From Thalassomonas actiniarum (GTDB lineage: Bacteria > Pseudomonadota > Gammaproteobacteria > Enterobacterales > Alteromonadaceae): a DNA stretch of 64,000 nucleotides. The stretch spans positions 5,330,603 to 5,394,602 of the forward strand of contig NZ_CP059735.1 in the NCBI RefSeq assembly GCF_000948975.2. The letters run 5' to 3'. Shown here one piece after another: positions 18,073-28,338 of the stretch. Numbering within the stretch: the stretch's first letter is position 1; each line of letters opens with the position of its first letter. Under the pieces are notes generated by a model. That model did not search any database. It was given only the letters and a program-made list of their open reading frames with translations, and was not told the DNA's origin. The position numbers were made by a program, and so were the translations under genes.

Positions 18073-21000
18073 CGATTTCCTTCGCTTGTTGTAAATAGTT
18101 TATCGGGAGTTTATTTCCCTGGCCGTCGGCCTTTTTTTTGCCGCTCACCTCAGGTGTGACCTCGGGCGTTTCAATGATCTTCGGCGGTGTTGAACGACCA
18201 ACGCTGATATCCTTGGTTTTACGATTCACCACCTGTAAATCCGGCTCGGCGATACTGCCGGTTAATTCGAAATTAAGCTCTGACACCACCTTGGAGGTAA
18301 ATACCTCGTCTATGGCGATACCGGCTAAAAAGGTGACCGGATTTAAAGTGGCGATCCAGGCCAGTACCGGCAAACTCGATGTCAGGTTAGGTTTGTAGGA
18401 CATACGGTAGTCCAGCAACTCCTCGCCAAGGCGGGTATTGCCCTTCATGGTCAAATCACCCGCCGTCCCTTTCATCATAGTATTATCTGTGTATAACACC
18501 CCTTGTTCTATACGAAAATCTCCCTTGATTTCACTATAGAAAACACCGTCACTGAAGATATCGCGAAAATCCAGGGTCAGCTTACGCACCAGCGACTGCA
18601 GGCTCAGTACCGACAGGATACGCAAGCCTTTATCGCTGACATCCGCCAAATAGCCGTCATCTATGTTGACGGCAACATCGCCGTTAAGCTGCTGTAAAGC
18701 ATAATCTTGCGGCCCTCCCGGCCAGTGGGCGGTGAATTCAACTTTACCGCCGCTGTCTTTGATGATGGAGGCAAAGCCCAGCTTTTCAATTTCATGTTCA
18801 ATATCTTTGGTGGAAAATAAACCGCTCATTTTTGTCTCTGAGCTGGTCTGGTTATGGCTCCACTCCCCCTCCAGGGTCAACCGGGTTTTGTCGCGCCGTG
18901 AAACAAAGTTTTTCAACTCAATAACATCGTCCCGGCTATGGCTGATTTCAAAATCCAGCTCACCAAAATCCAGATCATCGAAGCGACAGGCATCGCAATG
19001 CACCCGCATCGGCGGTACATTGGCAAAAATAATATCGTTTTCCGCGCGGATGCTTTGTGCACTTTGCTCTGTGCTTTCCTCAGCGCCAGCTGCCGTTTTC
19101 AGGTTTAAAAAGTCCGCATCGATATCTATCCCCTGACCATACCAGTCAGGATAAAATTTAATCTGACCGCGGGCCTCTTTGGCATTAAGCTGCAACAACC
19201 ACCAGTTATCCTGATCTAACAGGTTAAAAGACACCTCGGTTAATGCCTGGCCGACAATATCTAAACTGCCCACCGAGCCGCGAATGCGTTCCGGTTGGGC
19301 CAACAAGCCAGGTTCATCGTCCGCCCCTGTACCGGTATCTAAACTGTCAAGGATATCTAAAATCAGCGGCTGCCATTGACTGACCTTGGCCTGATCTAAT
19401 TTGGCGGTAATATGGAAACCGTCCATAGGCAAGAGCATGGTTTCATCCCCCAGCACCAGATGGGCGCGGGAGAATTGCACCTGCTCATGGTTAAGCACGC
19501 CGTAAAAACTCAGCTGCTCGCCCAAATTGGCATTGATGGTCGACTGGTTAAGCTGCCCGGAAACTTTGGCACTAAAAGCGGTTTGCTCGGTTTCTGCCAG
19601 GGAAAAGGGATCCGGCAACATCAGCTCGGTTGCCGCCATATCCGACGCCAGGGAAAAGTCATAAGAAAAACCGCCGTCATGATGCATATTCAACGACAAG
19701 TCTCCCTGCCACACCAGGGCGCCGCCGCCATATTGTTGCAGCTCACCCGGCAGCTGCTTCAACCAGAGCTTATCCTGCCAGTTGGCATCGATATCAATTT
19801 TTGTATGGTAATATTCGGATTTGTCCGCCGCCGCTACCTTAAGGCTCAGGGGTAAGCCGCGCCAGTTCAGGGCCAGCTTATCTATGGCCAGCACATCATT
19901 TTCAAAGGTTAACCGGCCATTGACATCACGAAAATCCATCTCAGGTGCCTGCAGGGCGATACGGTTACCGGCAAAGTCCACCACGCCGCTGGCCAGGGTA
20001 TCATCCGGGTTCTGCAGCGGGATATTCAGGGAAAACTCACCGGAAACAGGACCCGACACCGCGAGTTGTTCCAGGGTAGCACCTACCGTGTCTTTCATCG
20101 GGCTTAACAGCATCAACTCGGTAACCGCTTCAGGCGGCACCTGATTTATCGGGGCATCAACAGTTAACAACTGCTCTTGTGACAAGCTCTTGATCTCGGC
20201 TTCAACACCGGTAACATCCACCCCGGTCAGCTCGCCGCCGCGTGCCGTGATCAACATGCTGTCATTGGTAAAATTCAGGTTGGCGTAAAAATCGGTGATT
20301 GCCGGCCACAAGGGATCAAATTGAAAGTGTGCCTGTTCCAGTTCGGCATCTACGGTGAAAATACCGCTATGGCCGTTAACCGGGCCGGTAAAAGGGAATC
20401 CCTGCAGCGGCCCGTTAAATAATACCGAGGCTTGGGGAATAACCCCGGAAACAATCCCCTCATTAAGATAACCCACCAGATCTTTGCCCATCAGCAAATG
20501 GGGGTAATAGTATTGGACATTAGCGGCATCAACATTCTCTACCGATGCCAGCAGCGACATGGTTACCGGGTTATCATCCGGCCCGTCAAGCGCCAGCTCG
20601 CCGGAAAATTCCACTTCCGGCGACATTAAGCGGATGTCTTGCGCGTTAAGCTGCCAGCCGTTATCGCCCATTTTGACAAAAACAGACGCACTTAAACTGT
20701 CATAGGGAATTGGCCGCGGGAAATGTTGCTGAAAATCCAGGGCGCCGCCGCTGGCATGAATATCCAGTTGCAATTGCTGCTCCGCCAACAAGATACTGCC
20801 AAAGGCGTGTTTTACCCCCGGGATACCTGAGGCGTATTCGGTGCTGATATCATTAAAATCCGCCGCCAGTTGCAAAGTATCACTTTGTTTTTGCAGATAA
20901 ATATCCGTCAACCTGCCCACAGGCGCCATTTTGGCGATCAGCTGATTCACCTCTTCATTATCCACAAGCAAAGAAGAAAAGTGTCTCAGCCCGGACAAGT

Positions 21001-22033
21001 CTACATAAGATAAATAAGTAAAAAGGTTAGAGCCCAGCTTTTGCGCCTGCACGGTAAAAGGCTGCAACTTCTGCTGATCGATACTCAGCTCCAGCGGCGA
21101 TGACTGCAAACTGAACTGATTAAAGTTGTTCAAGTCGGTAGCAAAAAACTGCCCTTCGCTGATGGCCAGTTGATGGTGGACCTCCTTATCCTGCCAGCTG
21201 ATTTCATTGTCCCCCAGCACCAGCTGTAACTGGCCGGCAACACCGTTTTTTATCGTCAGCCAGGCATTAAAGTTTAATACCGAATCGGTATTGTCTATCT
21301 CGGTTGCCAGTACATCGGCAAGCCAGGGAGTAATATTGACCTGATTGGCGGCCAGGAATATCTGCCCGGACATTTCTTCACTGTCGCTGCCGTTGATATC
21401 AAGCTGCACTTTTAAATTGTTTGAGGTGATGCCGTCGAGAATAACATCCCCTTTGGCCTGGTGGCGGCTGTCTTTATTGACCCAATCCAGGTAACTGATC
21501 AAGAAGGTACTGCTGTGCTCCCGGGTTTGTAAAATAATCTGGGAGTTGCGTAAAGAAAAACGCTCTATCTGTTCAAGAAACAGATCGGTTAATTTGCCGA
21601 TTTCCGGGGGCTCGCTGTTATTATCTTGCTGCTCCAGCAATAACTCTGGGTCTACCACCACCTTGGCCCCCGCCAGGGTAAAGTCATGGGTGATCAATTG
21701 CCGGGCACGGATACTGGCCCAAAAATCCAGGTGGATATCGATATTTTTGATAAAAACATTCACGGCATCCGATTGCAACAAGCTGACATTGTTTGCCACC
21801 AGCACAGGCCCCAGCCCCTGCCAGTCCATGGATAAACTGCCAATTAAGATCTGGCTCTGATAGGTGTCGCTCAGGTATTCCTGAAAGTTTTGCCGGTAGT
21901 TATGGGCATAGGGCAGCATAAGGCGCAAGGCACTGATCACCACCGCGATCAGCACCAGCAAAATCGCAAGGGTTTTATACAGGCGATTCAACCAAAGATT
22001 TAAGACCTTTGAAACACTCAAACTTTCAGGCAC
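18065..22033 (-). CDS. yhdP: YhdP-family AsmA-like phospholipid transport protein
   Basis: This very large (1322-residue) protein has a single N-terminal membrane anchor (about 17-40, LAILLVLIAVVISALRLML) and a long periplasmic part of repeated beta strands. It belongs to the AsmA-like repeating beta-groove proteins that span the envelope. Family knowledge: YhdP, with TamB and YdbH, moves phospholipids to the outer membrane. The conserved C-terminal region (DVSDKGLRILSVLSL, then TLNPVTFLAG) is present, followed by a Lys/Pro-rich tail. Length agrees with the family. It lies downstream of rng and overlaps the amidase gene. Confidence 0.92.
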   Translation of the reverse strand: MPESLSVSKVLNLWLNRLYKTLAILLVLIAVVISALRLMLPYAHNYRQNFQEYLSDTYQSQILIGSLSMDWQGLGPVLVANNVSLLQSDAVNVFIKNIDIHLDFWASIRARQLITHDFTLAGAKVVVDPELLLEQQDNNSEPPEIGKLTDLFLEQIERFSLRNSQIILQTREHSSTFLISYLDWVNKDSRHQAKGDVILDGITSNNLKVQLDINGSDSEEMSGQIFLAANQVNITPWLADVLATEIDNTDSVLNFNAWLTIKNGVAGQLQLVLGDNEISWQDKEVHHQLAISEGQFFATDLNNFNQFSLQSSPLELSIDQQKLQPFTVQAQKLGSNLFTYLSYVDLSGLRHFSSLLVDNEEVNQLIAKMAPVGRLTDIYLQKQSDTLQLAADFNDISTEYASGIPGVKHAFGSILLAEQQLQLDIHASGGALDFQQHFPRPIPYDSLSASVFVKMGDNGWQLNAQDIRLMSPEVEFSGELALDGPDDNPVTMSLLASVENVDAANVQYYYPHLLMGKDLVGYLNEGIVSGVIPQASVLFNGPLQGFPFTGPVNGHSGIFTVDAELEQAHFQFDPLWPAITDFYANLNFTNDSMLITARGGELTGVDVTGVEAEIKSLSQEQLLTVDAPINQVPPEAVTELMLLSPMKDTVGATLEQLAVSGPVSGEFSLNIPLQNPDDTLASGVVDFAGNRIALQAPEMDFRDVNGRLTFENDVLAIDKLALNWRGLPLSLKVAAADKSEYYHTKIDIDANWQDKLWLKQLPGELQQYGGGALVWQGDLSLNMHHDGGFSYDFSLASDMAATELMLPDPFSLAETEQTAFSAKVSGQLNQSTINANLGEQLSFYGVLNHEQVQFSRAHLVLGDETMLLPMDGFHITAKLDQAKVSQWQPLILDILDSLDTGTGADDEPGLLAQPERIRGSVGSLDIVGQALTEVSFNLLDQDNWWLLQLNAKEARGQIKFYPDWYGQGIDIDADFLNLKTAAGAEESTEQSAQSIRAENDIIFANVPPMRVHCDACRFDDLDFGELDFEISHSRDDVIELKNFVSRRDKTRLTLEGEWSHNQTSSETKMSGLFSTKDIEHEIEKLGFASIIKDSGGKVEFTAHWPGGPQDYALQQLNGDVAVNIDDGYLADVSDKGLRILSVLSLQSLVRKLTLDFRDIFSDGVFYSEIKGDFRIEQGVLYTDNTMMKGTAGDLTMKGNTRLGEELLDYRMSYKPNLTSSLPVLAWIATLNPVTFLAGIAIDEVFTSKVVSELNFELTGSIAEPDLQVVNRKTKDISVGRSTPPKIIETPEVTPEVSGKKKADGQGNKLPINYLQQAKEIDG

Positions 22034-22146
22034 CCTATTAACATTTATTACTTAACCTCTTACCTTAGATACAACAGCACAAAGACCACGGCATTGAATA
22101 TGCTCAAAACCGCGGTAACACTCCCTATTTTACACGATAACCGCGG

Positions 22147-23613
22147 TCACATCATGATGACATCAAATTGTTCCTGGTTATACATGGGCTCGGTCTGTAC
22201 CTTGATCAGCTTGCCAATGAACACTTCCAGCTCCGCCAGGTTATGATATTCATCATTAACCAGGAACTCACTGACCTGGGAGGAGGCATAAACAATAAAC
22301 TTATCAGCATCATAGGCCCGGTTAACCCGAACAATTTCCCGCAGAATTTCAAAGCAAACGGTTTCTACGGTTTTTAAATTCCCCCGGCCGGAGCAGACAC
22401 TGCATTCGCTGCATAACACATGCTCCAGGCTTTCCCGGGTGCGTTTGCGGGTCATTTCCACCAGTCCCAGGGAAGAGAAACCATGCACGCTGAATTTGAC
22501 CTTATCCTTGGACATCGCCTGCTCCAGGCTGTGCAACACCCTGTGTTTGTGCTCTTCACTGTTCATATCGATAAAATCGATAATAATAATACCGCCAAGA
22601 TTACGCAGCCTTAACTGGCGCGCAATTGCCTGGGTCGCTTCGATATTGGTACTGAAAATCGTCTCTTCCAGGTTACGGTGCCCGACATAAGCCCCGGTAT
22701 TGATATCTATGGTGGTCATAGCTTCTGTTTGATCGATAATCAAAGAACCGCCGGATTTCAGTTCAATTTTCCTGTGCAGCGCCCGCTGAATTTCCCGCTC
22801 GGCATCGAATAAATCAAAAATCGGCCTTTCCCCGGGGTAATATTCCAATACCGAAGTAAGCTCGGGGACAAATTCCCGGGTAAAGTCCGCCAACTGATCA
22901 AAACTTAACTTAGAATCGATACGGATTCGCTCCAACGAAATGCCCACCACATCCCGGATCACCCTAAATGCCAGGGATAAATCCTGGTACAGGGCGGTTT
23001 TGACCACTTTCCTTTGTTTTCGTTCCTGGATTTTTTCCCAGACACGGCGCAAAAACTCGGCATCATGTTTTAAATCCGGCTCATCGGCCCCTTCTGCCGC
23101 GGTTCTGACAATAAAACCATGCTGGTCATCGCAATAGTCGCTGACAATGCCTTTTAAGCGGTTTCTTTCATTGACATCTTCGATGCGCTGGGAAATCCCG
23201 GCATGATGGGCTCCCGGCATCAACACCAGGTAGCGGGAGGCTATGGTAAGATCTGTGGTTAACCGCGCGCCTTTGGTGCCCAGGGGATCTTTGACCACCT
23301 GCACCATCAAATACTGGCCTTCATGCACTAAAGTGCGGATATCCGGCACCTGGTCATTTTCATTGCCGTTTTTCGCAGTGATCAGTTTAGAGTTGATATC
23401 TGAGGCATGCAAAAATGCCGCTTTGTCGAGATTGATATCAATAAACGCTGCCTGCATCCCGGGTAAAACCCGGATCACTTTACCCAAATAAATATTACCT
23501 ACCAAACCCCGTCTCGCTTCCCGCTCGACGTGTACCTCCTGGAGTACCCCGTTTTCAATCAGGGCAACCCGGGTTTCACTCGGGGTCACATTAACCAGTA
23601 ACTCTGCGCTCAT
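22147..23613 (-). CDS. rng: Ribonuclease G
   Basis: This endoribonuclease of the RNase E/G family matures the 5' end of 16S rRNA and turns over mRNA. The start at 23613 (MSAELLVNVTPSETR) gives 488 residues, the normal length. An open extension to 23658 would overlap maf and is unlikely. Features are the N-terminal S1 domain (RGLVGNIYLGKV), the catalytic aspartate in MTTIDINTGAYVG and a second in IIIDFIDM, and the zinc-link cysteines in CSECSVC. The RNase E C-terminal scaffold is absent, as expected for RNase G. It lies 8 bases after maf. Confidence 0.96.
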   Translation of the reverse strand: MSAELLVNVTPSETRVALIENGVLQEVHVEREARRGLVGNIYLGKVIRVLPGMQAAFIDINLDKAAFLHASDINSKLITAKNGNENDQVPDIRTLVHEGQYLMVQVVKDPLGTKGARLTTDLTIASRYLVLMPGAHHAGISQRIEDVNERNRLKGIVSDYCDDQHGFIVRTAAEGADEPDLKHDAEFLRRVWEKIQERKQRKVVKTALYQDLSLAFRVIRDVVGISLERIRIDSKLSFDQLADFTREFVPELTSVLEYYPGERPIFDLFDAEREIQRALHRKIELKSGGSLIIDQTEAMTTIDINTGAYVGHRNLEETIFSTNIEATQAIARQLRLRNLGGIIIIDFIDMNSEEHKHRVLHSLEQAMSKDKVKFSVHGFSSLGLVEMTRKRTRESLEHVLCSECSVCSGRGNLKTVETVCFEILREIVRVNRAYDADKFIVYASSQVSEFLVNDEYHNLAELEVFIGKLIKVQTEPMYNQEQFDVIMM

Positions 23614-23621
23614 CTTGAACC

Positions 23622-24218
23622 TTATGTATTTGTTTGTACTTGGGTTGGCAGACCGCAAGCTAGCAACATTTGTGCTGTTTCATATAACGGTAGTCCAACC
23701 ACAGCAGAATAACTACCCCGGATCCCGGTCACGAATTGCCCGCCAATACCCTGAATACCATAAGCTCCGGCTTTATCCTGTGGCTCCCCCGTCTGCCAGT
23801 AGCGGCTTATTTCCTGCGCCGACAATTCTTTAAAACTGACCTCGGTGATCACCAGCTCACTGGTGATCTCCTGCCCGTGCGCCACGGCTATACCTGTGAT
23901 CACCTGATGGCTGCGCCCGGAGAGCATGGTTAACATTCTTTGACAGTCATTTAAGTCAATTGGTTTCCCCAAAATCGCATTATCCACCACCACGGCGGTA
24001 TCTGAGCCGAGTACTAAGCTATTGTCTCGCTGCTGTTTTTCAAAGGTGTTGGCGATGGCAAGGGCCTTTTCCCGGGAAAGGCGCTCAACATAATCCCCGG
24101 GGGATTCATTAGCGAGCACGCTTTCATCGATATCCGCGGCCATACAGTCAAAGTAATAACCGAGCTGGGCAAGCAACTCGCTTCTTCTCGGGGACTTGGA
24201 GGCTAAAACCAGCTTCAT
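23622..24218 (-). CDS. maf: Maf nucleoside triphosphate pyrophosphatase (YhdE type)
   Basis: This 198-residue house-cleaning enzyme hydrolyses dTTP/UTP and modified nucleotides to the monophosphate, and is linked to septum inhibition. Motifs seen are the N-terminal ASKSPRRSELL substrate loop, Glu/Asp residues in DIDESV, the catalytic region LGSDTAVV, and the GxxGAYGIQG loop (KAGAYGIQGIGG). It lies between mreD and rng, the classical position of yhdE. Spacing to both neighbours is under 10 bases. Confidence 0.95.
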   Translation of the reverse strand: MKLVLASKSPRRSELLAQLGYYFDCMAADIDESVLANESPGDYVERLSREKALAIANTFEKQQRDNSLVLGSDTAVVVDNAILGKPIDLNDCQRMLTMLSGRSHQVITGIAVAHGQEITSELVITEVSFKELSAQEISRYWQTGEPQDKAGAYGIQGIGGQFVTGIRGSYSAVVGLPLYETAQMLLACGLPTQVQTNT

Positions 24219-24226
24219 GGTTTTCC

Positions 24227-24706
24227 TTATTTTATTTTAAAGTGACGACGTACTTTGCGCAGCAGCAAAAAGGCCCAGGGCCAGAGCACAATAGTGGTAA
24301 AGACCGGATAGAGGTAGCTGGGCAGAAAAACAATATCGGTAAGAAACCTTTGCAGCCAGAACACCAGCAAATGATATAAAGCCGCCGACACCCCGACGAT
24401 CAACGCCTGCTGCCACACGGAAAAGTTACGGATCTTTTGAAAATTCACCGCGATAATGTACACAGACAAGGCCATGGCTGCGGCATGTACCCCAAGCACT
24501 GAGCCCAGCAATACATCCATCAGAAAGCCCATCACCCAGGCGGTGATAACATTCACCCGGTTAGGCAAAGCCAGACACCAGTACAAGAGCACCACCAGTA
24601 CCCAGTCTGGCCTGAAGGCATCCAAACTCAGCGGCATCGGCATAATCGTCGCCATCAGGGCGATCAACAAGCTAAACAAAATGATAATGCCGTTATTGAG
24701 CAGCAT
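24227..24706 (-). CDS. mreD: Rod shape-determining protein MreD
   Basis: This 159-residue inner-membrane protein of the elongasome has five or so hydrophobic segments (IIILFSLLIALMATI, VLVVLLYWCLAL, MGFLMDVLLGSVLG and others). It links MreC and MreB to cell-wall synthesis. Its start overlaps the mreC end by 14 bases. Identity rests on membrane pattern and position. Confidence 0.93.
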   Translation of the reverse strand: MLLNNGIIILFSLLIALMATIMPMPLSLDAFRPDWVLVVLLYWCLALPNRVNVITAWVMGFLMDVLLGSVLGVHAAAMALSVYIIAVNFQKIRNFSVWQQALIVGVSAALYHLLVFWLQRFLTDIVFLPSYLYPVFTTIVLWPWAFLLLRKVRRHFKIK

Positions 24707-25598
24707 TGCTATCTCCCTTTTTGTTCTCGGCTTTCGACGCGGCTTTAGGCCCGGACTTTGAAGAAAAGATACTGCTGGGTTTTTCCGGCCACAGCAACAG
24801 CAGATACCTTAACCGGTCGATTTGTGCCACCGGCTGGCTAAACACCTGGGCAAAAGGACGGGACTCGTCCTGGGTAACTATGGTCACCCGGGATACCGGA
24901 TATCCTTCTGGGTATTTTCCCCCCAAGCCCGAAGTCACCAATAAATCGCCGCTGCGAATATCGGCGCTGTGGGAGACATGGTTATGGGTAAGCCTGTCTA
25001 TCTGGCCGCTGCCGGAAGCAATTAAGCGGATACCGTTACGGCTGATGCGCACCGGCACCCCGTGGGTGACATCGGTAATTAATATCACCCGGCTGCTGGT
25101 GGTACCGACATGCTGGATTTGTCCGACAATACCCTGCTCGTCAAGTACAGGCTGGCCTTCAAATACCCCGTCGTTGGCGCCTTTATTGATCACTATCTGA
25201 TGGGTATAGGGGTCGCTGTCGACGGAAAGGATTTCCGCCACCATTTTCCTGACTTCAGAGCGCAGCGGCGATGCCAGCAAAGAGCGCAGACGCTCGTTTT
25301 CCTGCTTGATGATATCAAGCTGCATCAACTCTTCATGCAAACGTAATTCATTGACCTTAAGCTGCTGGTTTTCTTCCATCAAATGCTTGCGGGTCACCAG
25401 GTTTTCAGCGGCCCAAGTCATCATCTGCTTGGGGGCATTGGCAATATATTGCAGCGGGCTCACCAGGGATTGCAGGTAACCGCGAACCCCCTCGAAACTA
25501 CCCGCTTTATGATCAAGGAAAATCAGCAGCACGGACAGCAGCAGCACAAAAACCAGTCTGTGCTGTGGGGAGGGGCCGTGTTTAAATATTGGATTCAT
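24693..25598 (-). CDS. mreC: Cell shape-determining protein MreC
   Basis: This 301-residue bitopic protein forms the periplasmic part of the elongasome. Starting at ATG 25598 (MNPIFKHGPSPQ), it has one membrane segment (LVFVLLLSVLLIFLDH), a coiled coil of about 60-110, and the beta-rich MreC core (GANDGVFEGQPVLDEQGIVGQI). The C-terminal tail is Lys/Ser/Ala-rich. The frame is also open from a GTG at 25634, but that codon touches a strong hairpin (25610-25632), so the inner ATG is preferred. Confidence 0.94.
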   Translation of the reverse strand: MNPIFKHGPSPQHRLVFVLLLSVLLIFLDHKAGSFEGVRGYLQSLVSPLQYIANAPKQMMTWAAENLVTRKHLMEENQQLKVNELRLHEELMQLDIIKQENERLRSLLASPLRSEVRKMVAEILSVDSDPYTHQIVINKGANDGVFEGQPVLDEQGIVGQIQHVGTTSSRVILITDVTHGVPVRISRNGIRLIASGSGQIDRLTHNHVSHSADIRSGDLLVTSGLGGKYPEGYPVSRVTIVTQDESRPFAQVFSQPVAQIDRLRYLLLLWPEKPSSIFSSKSGPKAASKAENKKGDSNAAQ

Positions 25599-25609
25599 CT
25601 GAGCAGGCT

Positions 25610-25632
25610 GCGCCCGGCCAAAGGCCGGGCGC
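25610..25632 (-). promoter_or_regulatory. Perfect 10-bp GC hairpin between mreB and mreC
   Basis: GCGCCCGGCC and GGCCGGGCGC enclose a 3-base AAA loop. There is no T-run, so full termination is unlikely. A partial terminator or an mRNA-stability barrier that keeps MreB in excess of MreC/MreD is plausible. Confidence 0.6.
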
Positions 25633-25640
25633 ACTCATCA

Positions 25641-27035
<1,395 letters not shown>

Positions 27036-27527
27036 TCAGGGGGTTTTTGCTTCCACCTGCACCCTGCGGCTACTTAAAACAATATCTTTACTGTCTTGTG
27101 CCATCACGCCCGTACCGCAGTTTCCGGTGCTTTCCAGGGAAAAATACGCGACAGAAAAGCCTTTGAGATTAAGGTTAGTTCCGTCCGTATATAAGGGGGT
27201 ACAAGTGACGGTTGCACTGCAGTGATTTAATCCAGTGATACCGTCAAAATCATAAGTGGCATTTGCCGGACAACTATCCTGGTTGGCATCATGCGGGAAC
27301 AATAACAGTAAATGCGCCTGCATCCCGGAATTGGCCGCTGCCAGCGCCCGGGTGCCCAAGACTTCCTGAACGATAGTTTCACTGCTGCTGGACAAGGTTC
27401 GCATCAGGGCCGACCCTAACAGCAATAATACCGTTAATACAAACAGTGCCAGCATCAAGGCACTGCCTCGCTGGGCTGAAAAGCGGCGGACCTGCATAAA
27501 CTTTACTTTAAATCGCGGCATTGGCAT
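27036..27527 (-). CDS. mshP: MSHA biogenesis protein MshP
   Basis: This 163-residue PilX-like minor component of the mannose-sensitive haemagglutinin type IV pilus has an N-terminal RGSALMLALFVLTVLLLLGSALM hydrophobic helix preceded by a short basic leader, and a periplasmic domain with five or six cysteines. The start may be ATG 27527 or the inner ATG at 27497 (MQVRRF); neither has a strong ribosome site. In related bacteria it directly follows mshO and precedes mshQ. Here a PEP-CTERM gene and a terminator separate it from mshO, and no mshQ follows. Confidence 0.8.
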   Translation of the reverse strand: MPMPRFKVKFMQVRRFSAQRGSALMLALFVLTVLLLLGSALMRTLSSSSETIVQEVLGTRALAAANSGMQAHLLLLFPHDANQDSCPANATYDFDGITGLNHCSATVTCTPLYTDGTNLNLKGFSVAYFSLESTGNCGTGVMAQDSKDIVLSSRRVQVEAKTP

Positions 27528-27552
27528 TAGAGTAAAAATAAAAAAGCCATTG

Positions 27553-27591
27553 ATAACAGCTATTAATAGCCGTTATTACGCAGCAAAGCAA
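27553..27591 (-). promoter_or_regulatory. Candidate mshP promoter overlapping a 24-bp palindrome
   Basis: On the - strand TTGCTT (27591-27586) and TATTAA (27568-27563) are spaced by 17 bases. The -10 lies in the centre of a palindrome at 27553-27576 (ATAACAGC...GCCGTTAT, one mismatched pair) that could be an operator. Confidence 0.45.
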
Positions 27592-27634
27592 CTTTTAAAC
27601 TCGCGGCATTACCCCGCTTTATCTGGCAAAGTGC

Positions 27635-27660
27635 AACAAAAAACCCGCTAATGCGGGTTT
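27635..27660 (-). terminator. Intrinsic terminator upstream of mshP
   Basis: AAACCCGC at 27641-27648 pairs with GCGGGTTT at 27653-27660 around a 4-base loop. On the - strand the stem runs into GCGGGTTTTTTG. It ends the transcript of the PEP-CTERM gene and cuts mshP off from the main msh operon. Confidence 0.85.
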
Positions 27661-27675
27661 CAAGAAAACGAGTTA

Positions 27676-28227
27676 TTATGCTCTGAGCCTGAACGCCAGC
27701 AGGCATATCATAAGAGAAAACAGCAATAAGGTTGACGGCTCCGGCACCAAAGTTTCATGGTCGCGTACATAAAAAGTTTCATAACCGGTCGAGCCCCATT
27801 CACTGGCAACGTAACCGGATAAAAAGTTGCGGTAGTCCACTGTTGTGTAGGCGGTATTCCAGTAGGCTGCCGCCTGGATCAAACTGCCGTTACTGGCGAC
27901 AAAAGCCGATAAACCTATATCGTTTAACAGCATATCCAGTTCGCTCGCCGTGGCATAACGCCAATTCTCGTGAAACTCAGGCGCCATTAACTGGTTGCTG
28001 CAAACATCACCGGCATTATCATAAACATGCGCTAGGTAGTTTTCGGCATCAGCCGGGCCGCTGCAGCCCTGAAACTGTATGTTATCCGGGGAAGCCCAGG
28101 CCCAGTCCATGCCCTGATAAGCAATATAAGCATCAGCGGACAGGTCTGAAGTGATCAGGGCGGCCCGGGCGGGGATAAGCGTAAAAAGAGATATCAGCAG
28201 CAAAAAATTTATTATTAATTTCATCAT
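27676..28227 (-). CDS. PEP-CTERM sorting-domain protein inside the MSHA locus
   Basis: This 183-residue exported protein has a signal peptide MMKLIINFLLLISLFTLIPARA. Its C-terminal tripartite tail is VPEPSTLLLFSLMICLLAFRLRA: a VPEP motif, a hydrophobic stretch and basic residues. This is the PEP-CTERM signal recognised by exosortases in exopolysaccharide-producing bacteria. The mature domain has two or three cysteines and aromatic-rich stretches (GMDWAWASPDN, AAYWNTAYT), with no fold that I recognise. It sits between mshO and mshP, an unusual place, and is followed by its own terminator. No exosortase gene is in the window. Confidence 0.82.
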   Translation of the reverse strand: MMKLIINFLLLISLFTLIPARAALITSDLSADAYIAYQGMDWAWASPDNIQFQGCSGPADAENYLAHVYDNAGDVCSNQLMAPEFHENWRYATASELDMLLNDIGLSAFVASNGSLIQAAAYWNTAYTTVDYRNFLSGYVASEWGSTGYETFYVRDHETLVPEPSTLLLFSLMICLLAFRLRA

Positions 28228-28276
28228 TATTACATCCGTCTAATGAAGTAAAACCTAAAAATTACCAGCTTCGCCT

Positions 28277-28293
28277 CACCGGTATTCCCGGTG
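28277..28293 (-). terminator. Hairpin between mshO and the PEP-CTERM gene
   Basis: CACCGG and CCGGTG enclose a 5-base loop, about 50 bases past the mshO stop. On the - strand a T-rich stretch (AATTTTTAGG) follows about 13 bases later, so it is at best a weak terminator of the main msh operon. Confidence 0.35.
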
Positions 28294-28338
28294 CCACTTA
28301 TGACATTTGGAGTAAGCTAAACGGTTAATTTTCAGGCA

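Noticed and set aside
23614-23658. 15-codon extension of rng
   Set aside because: It would overlap maf, and the inner start gives the normal RNase G length and N-terminus.
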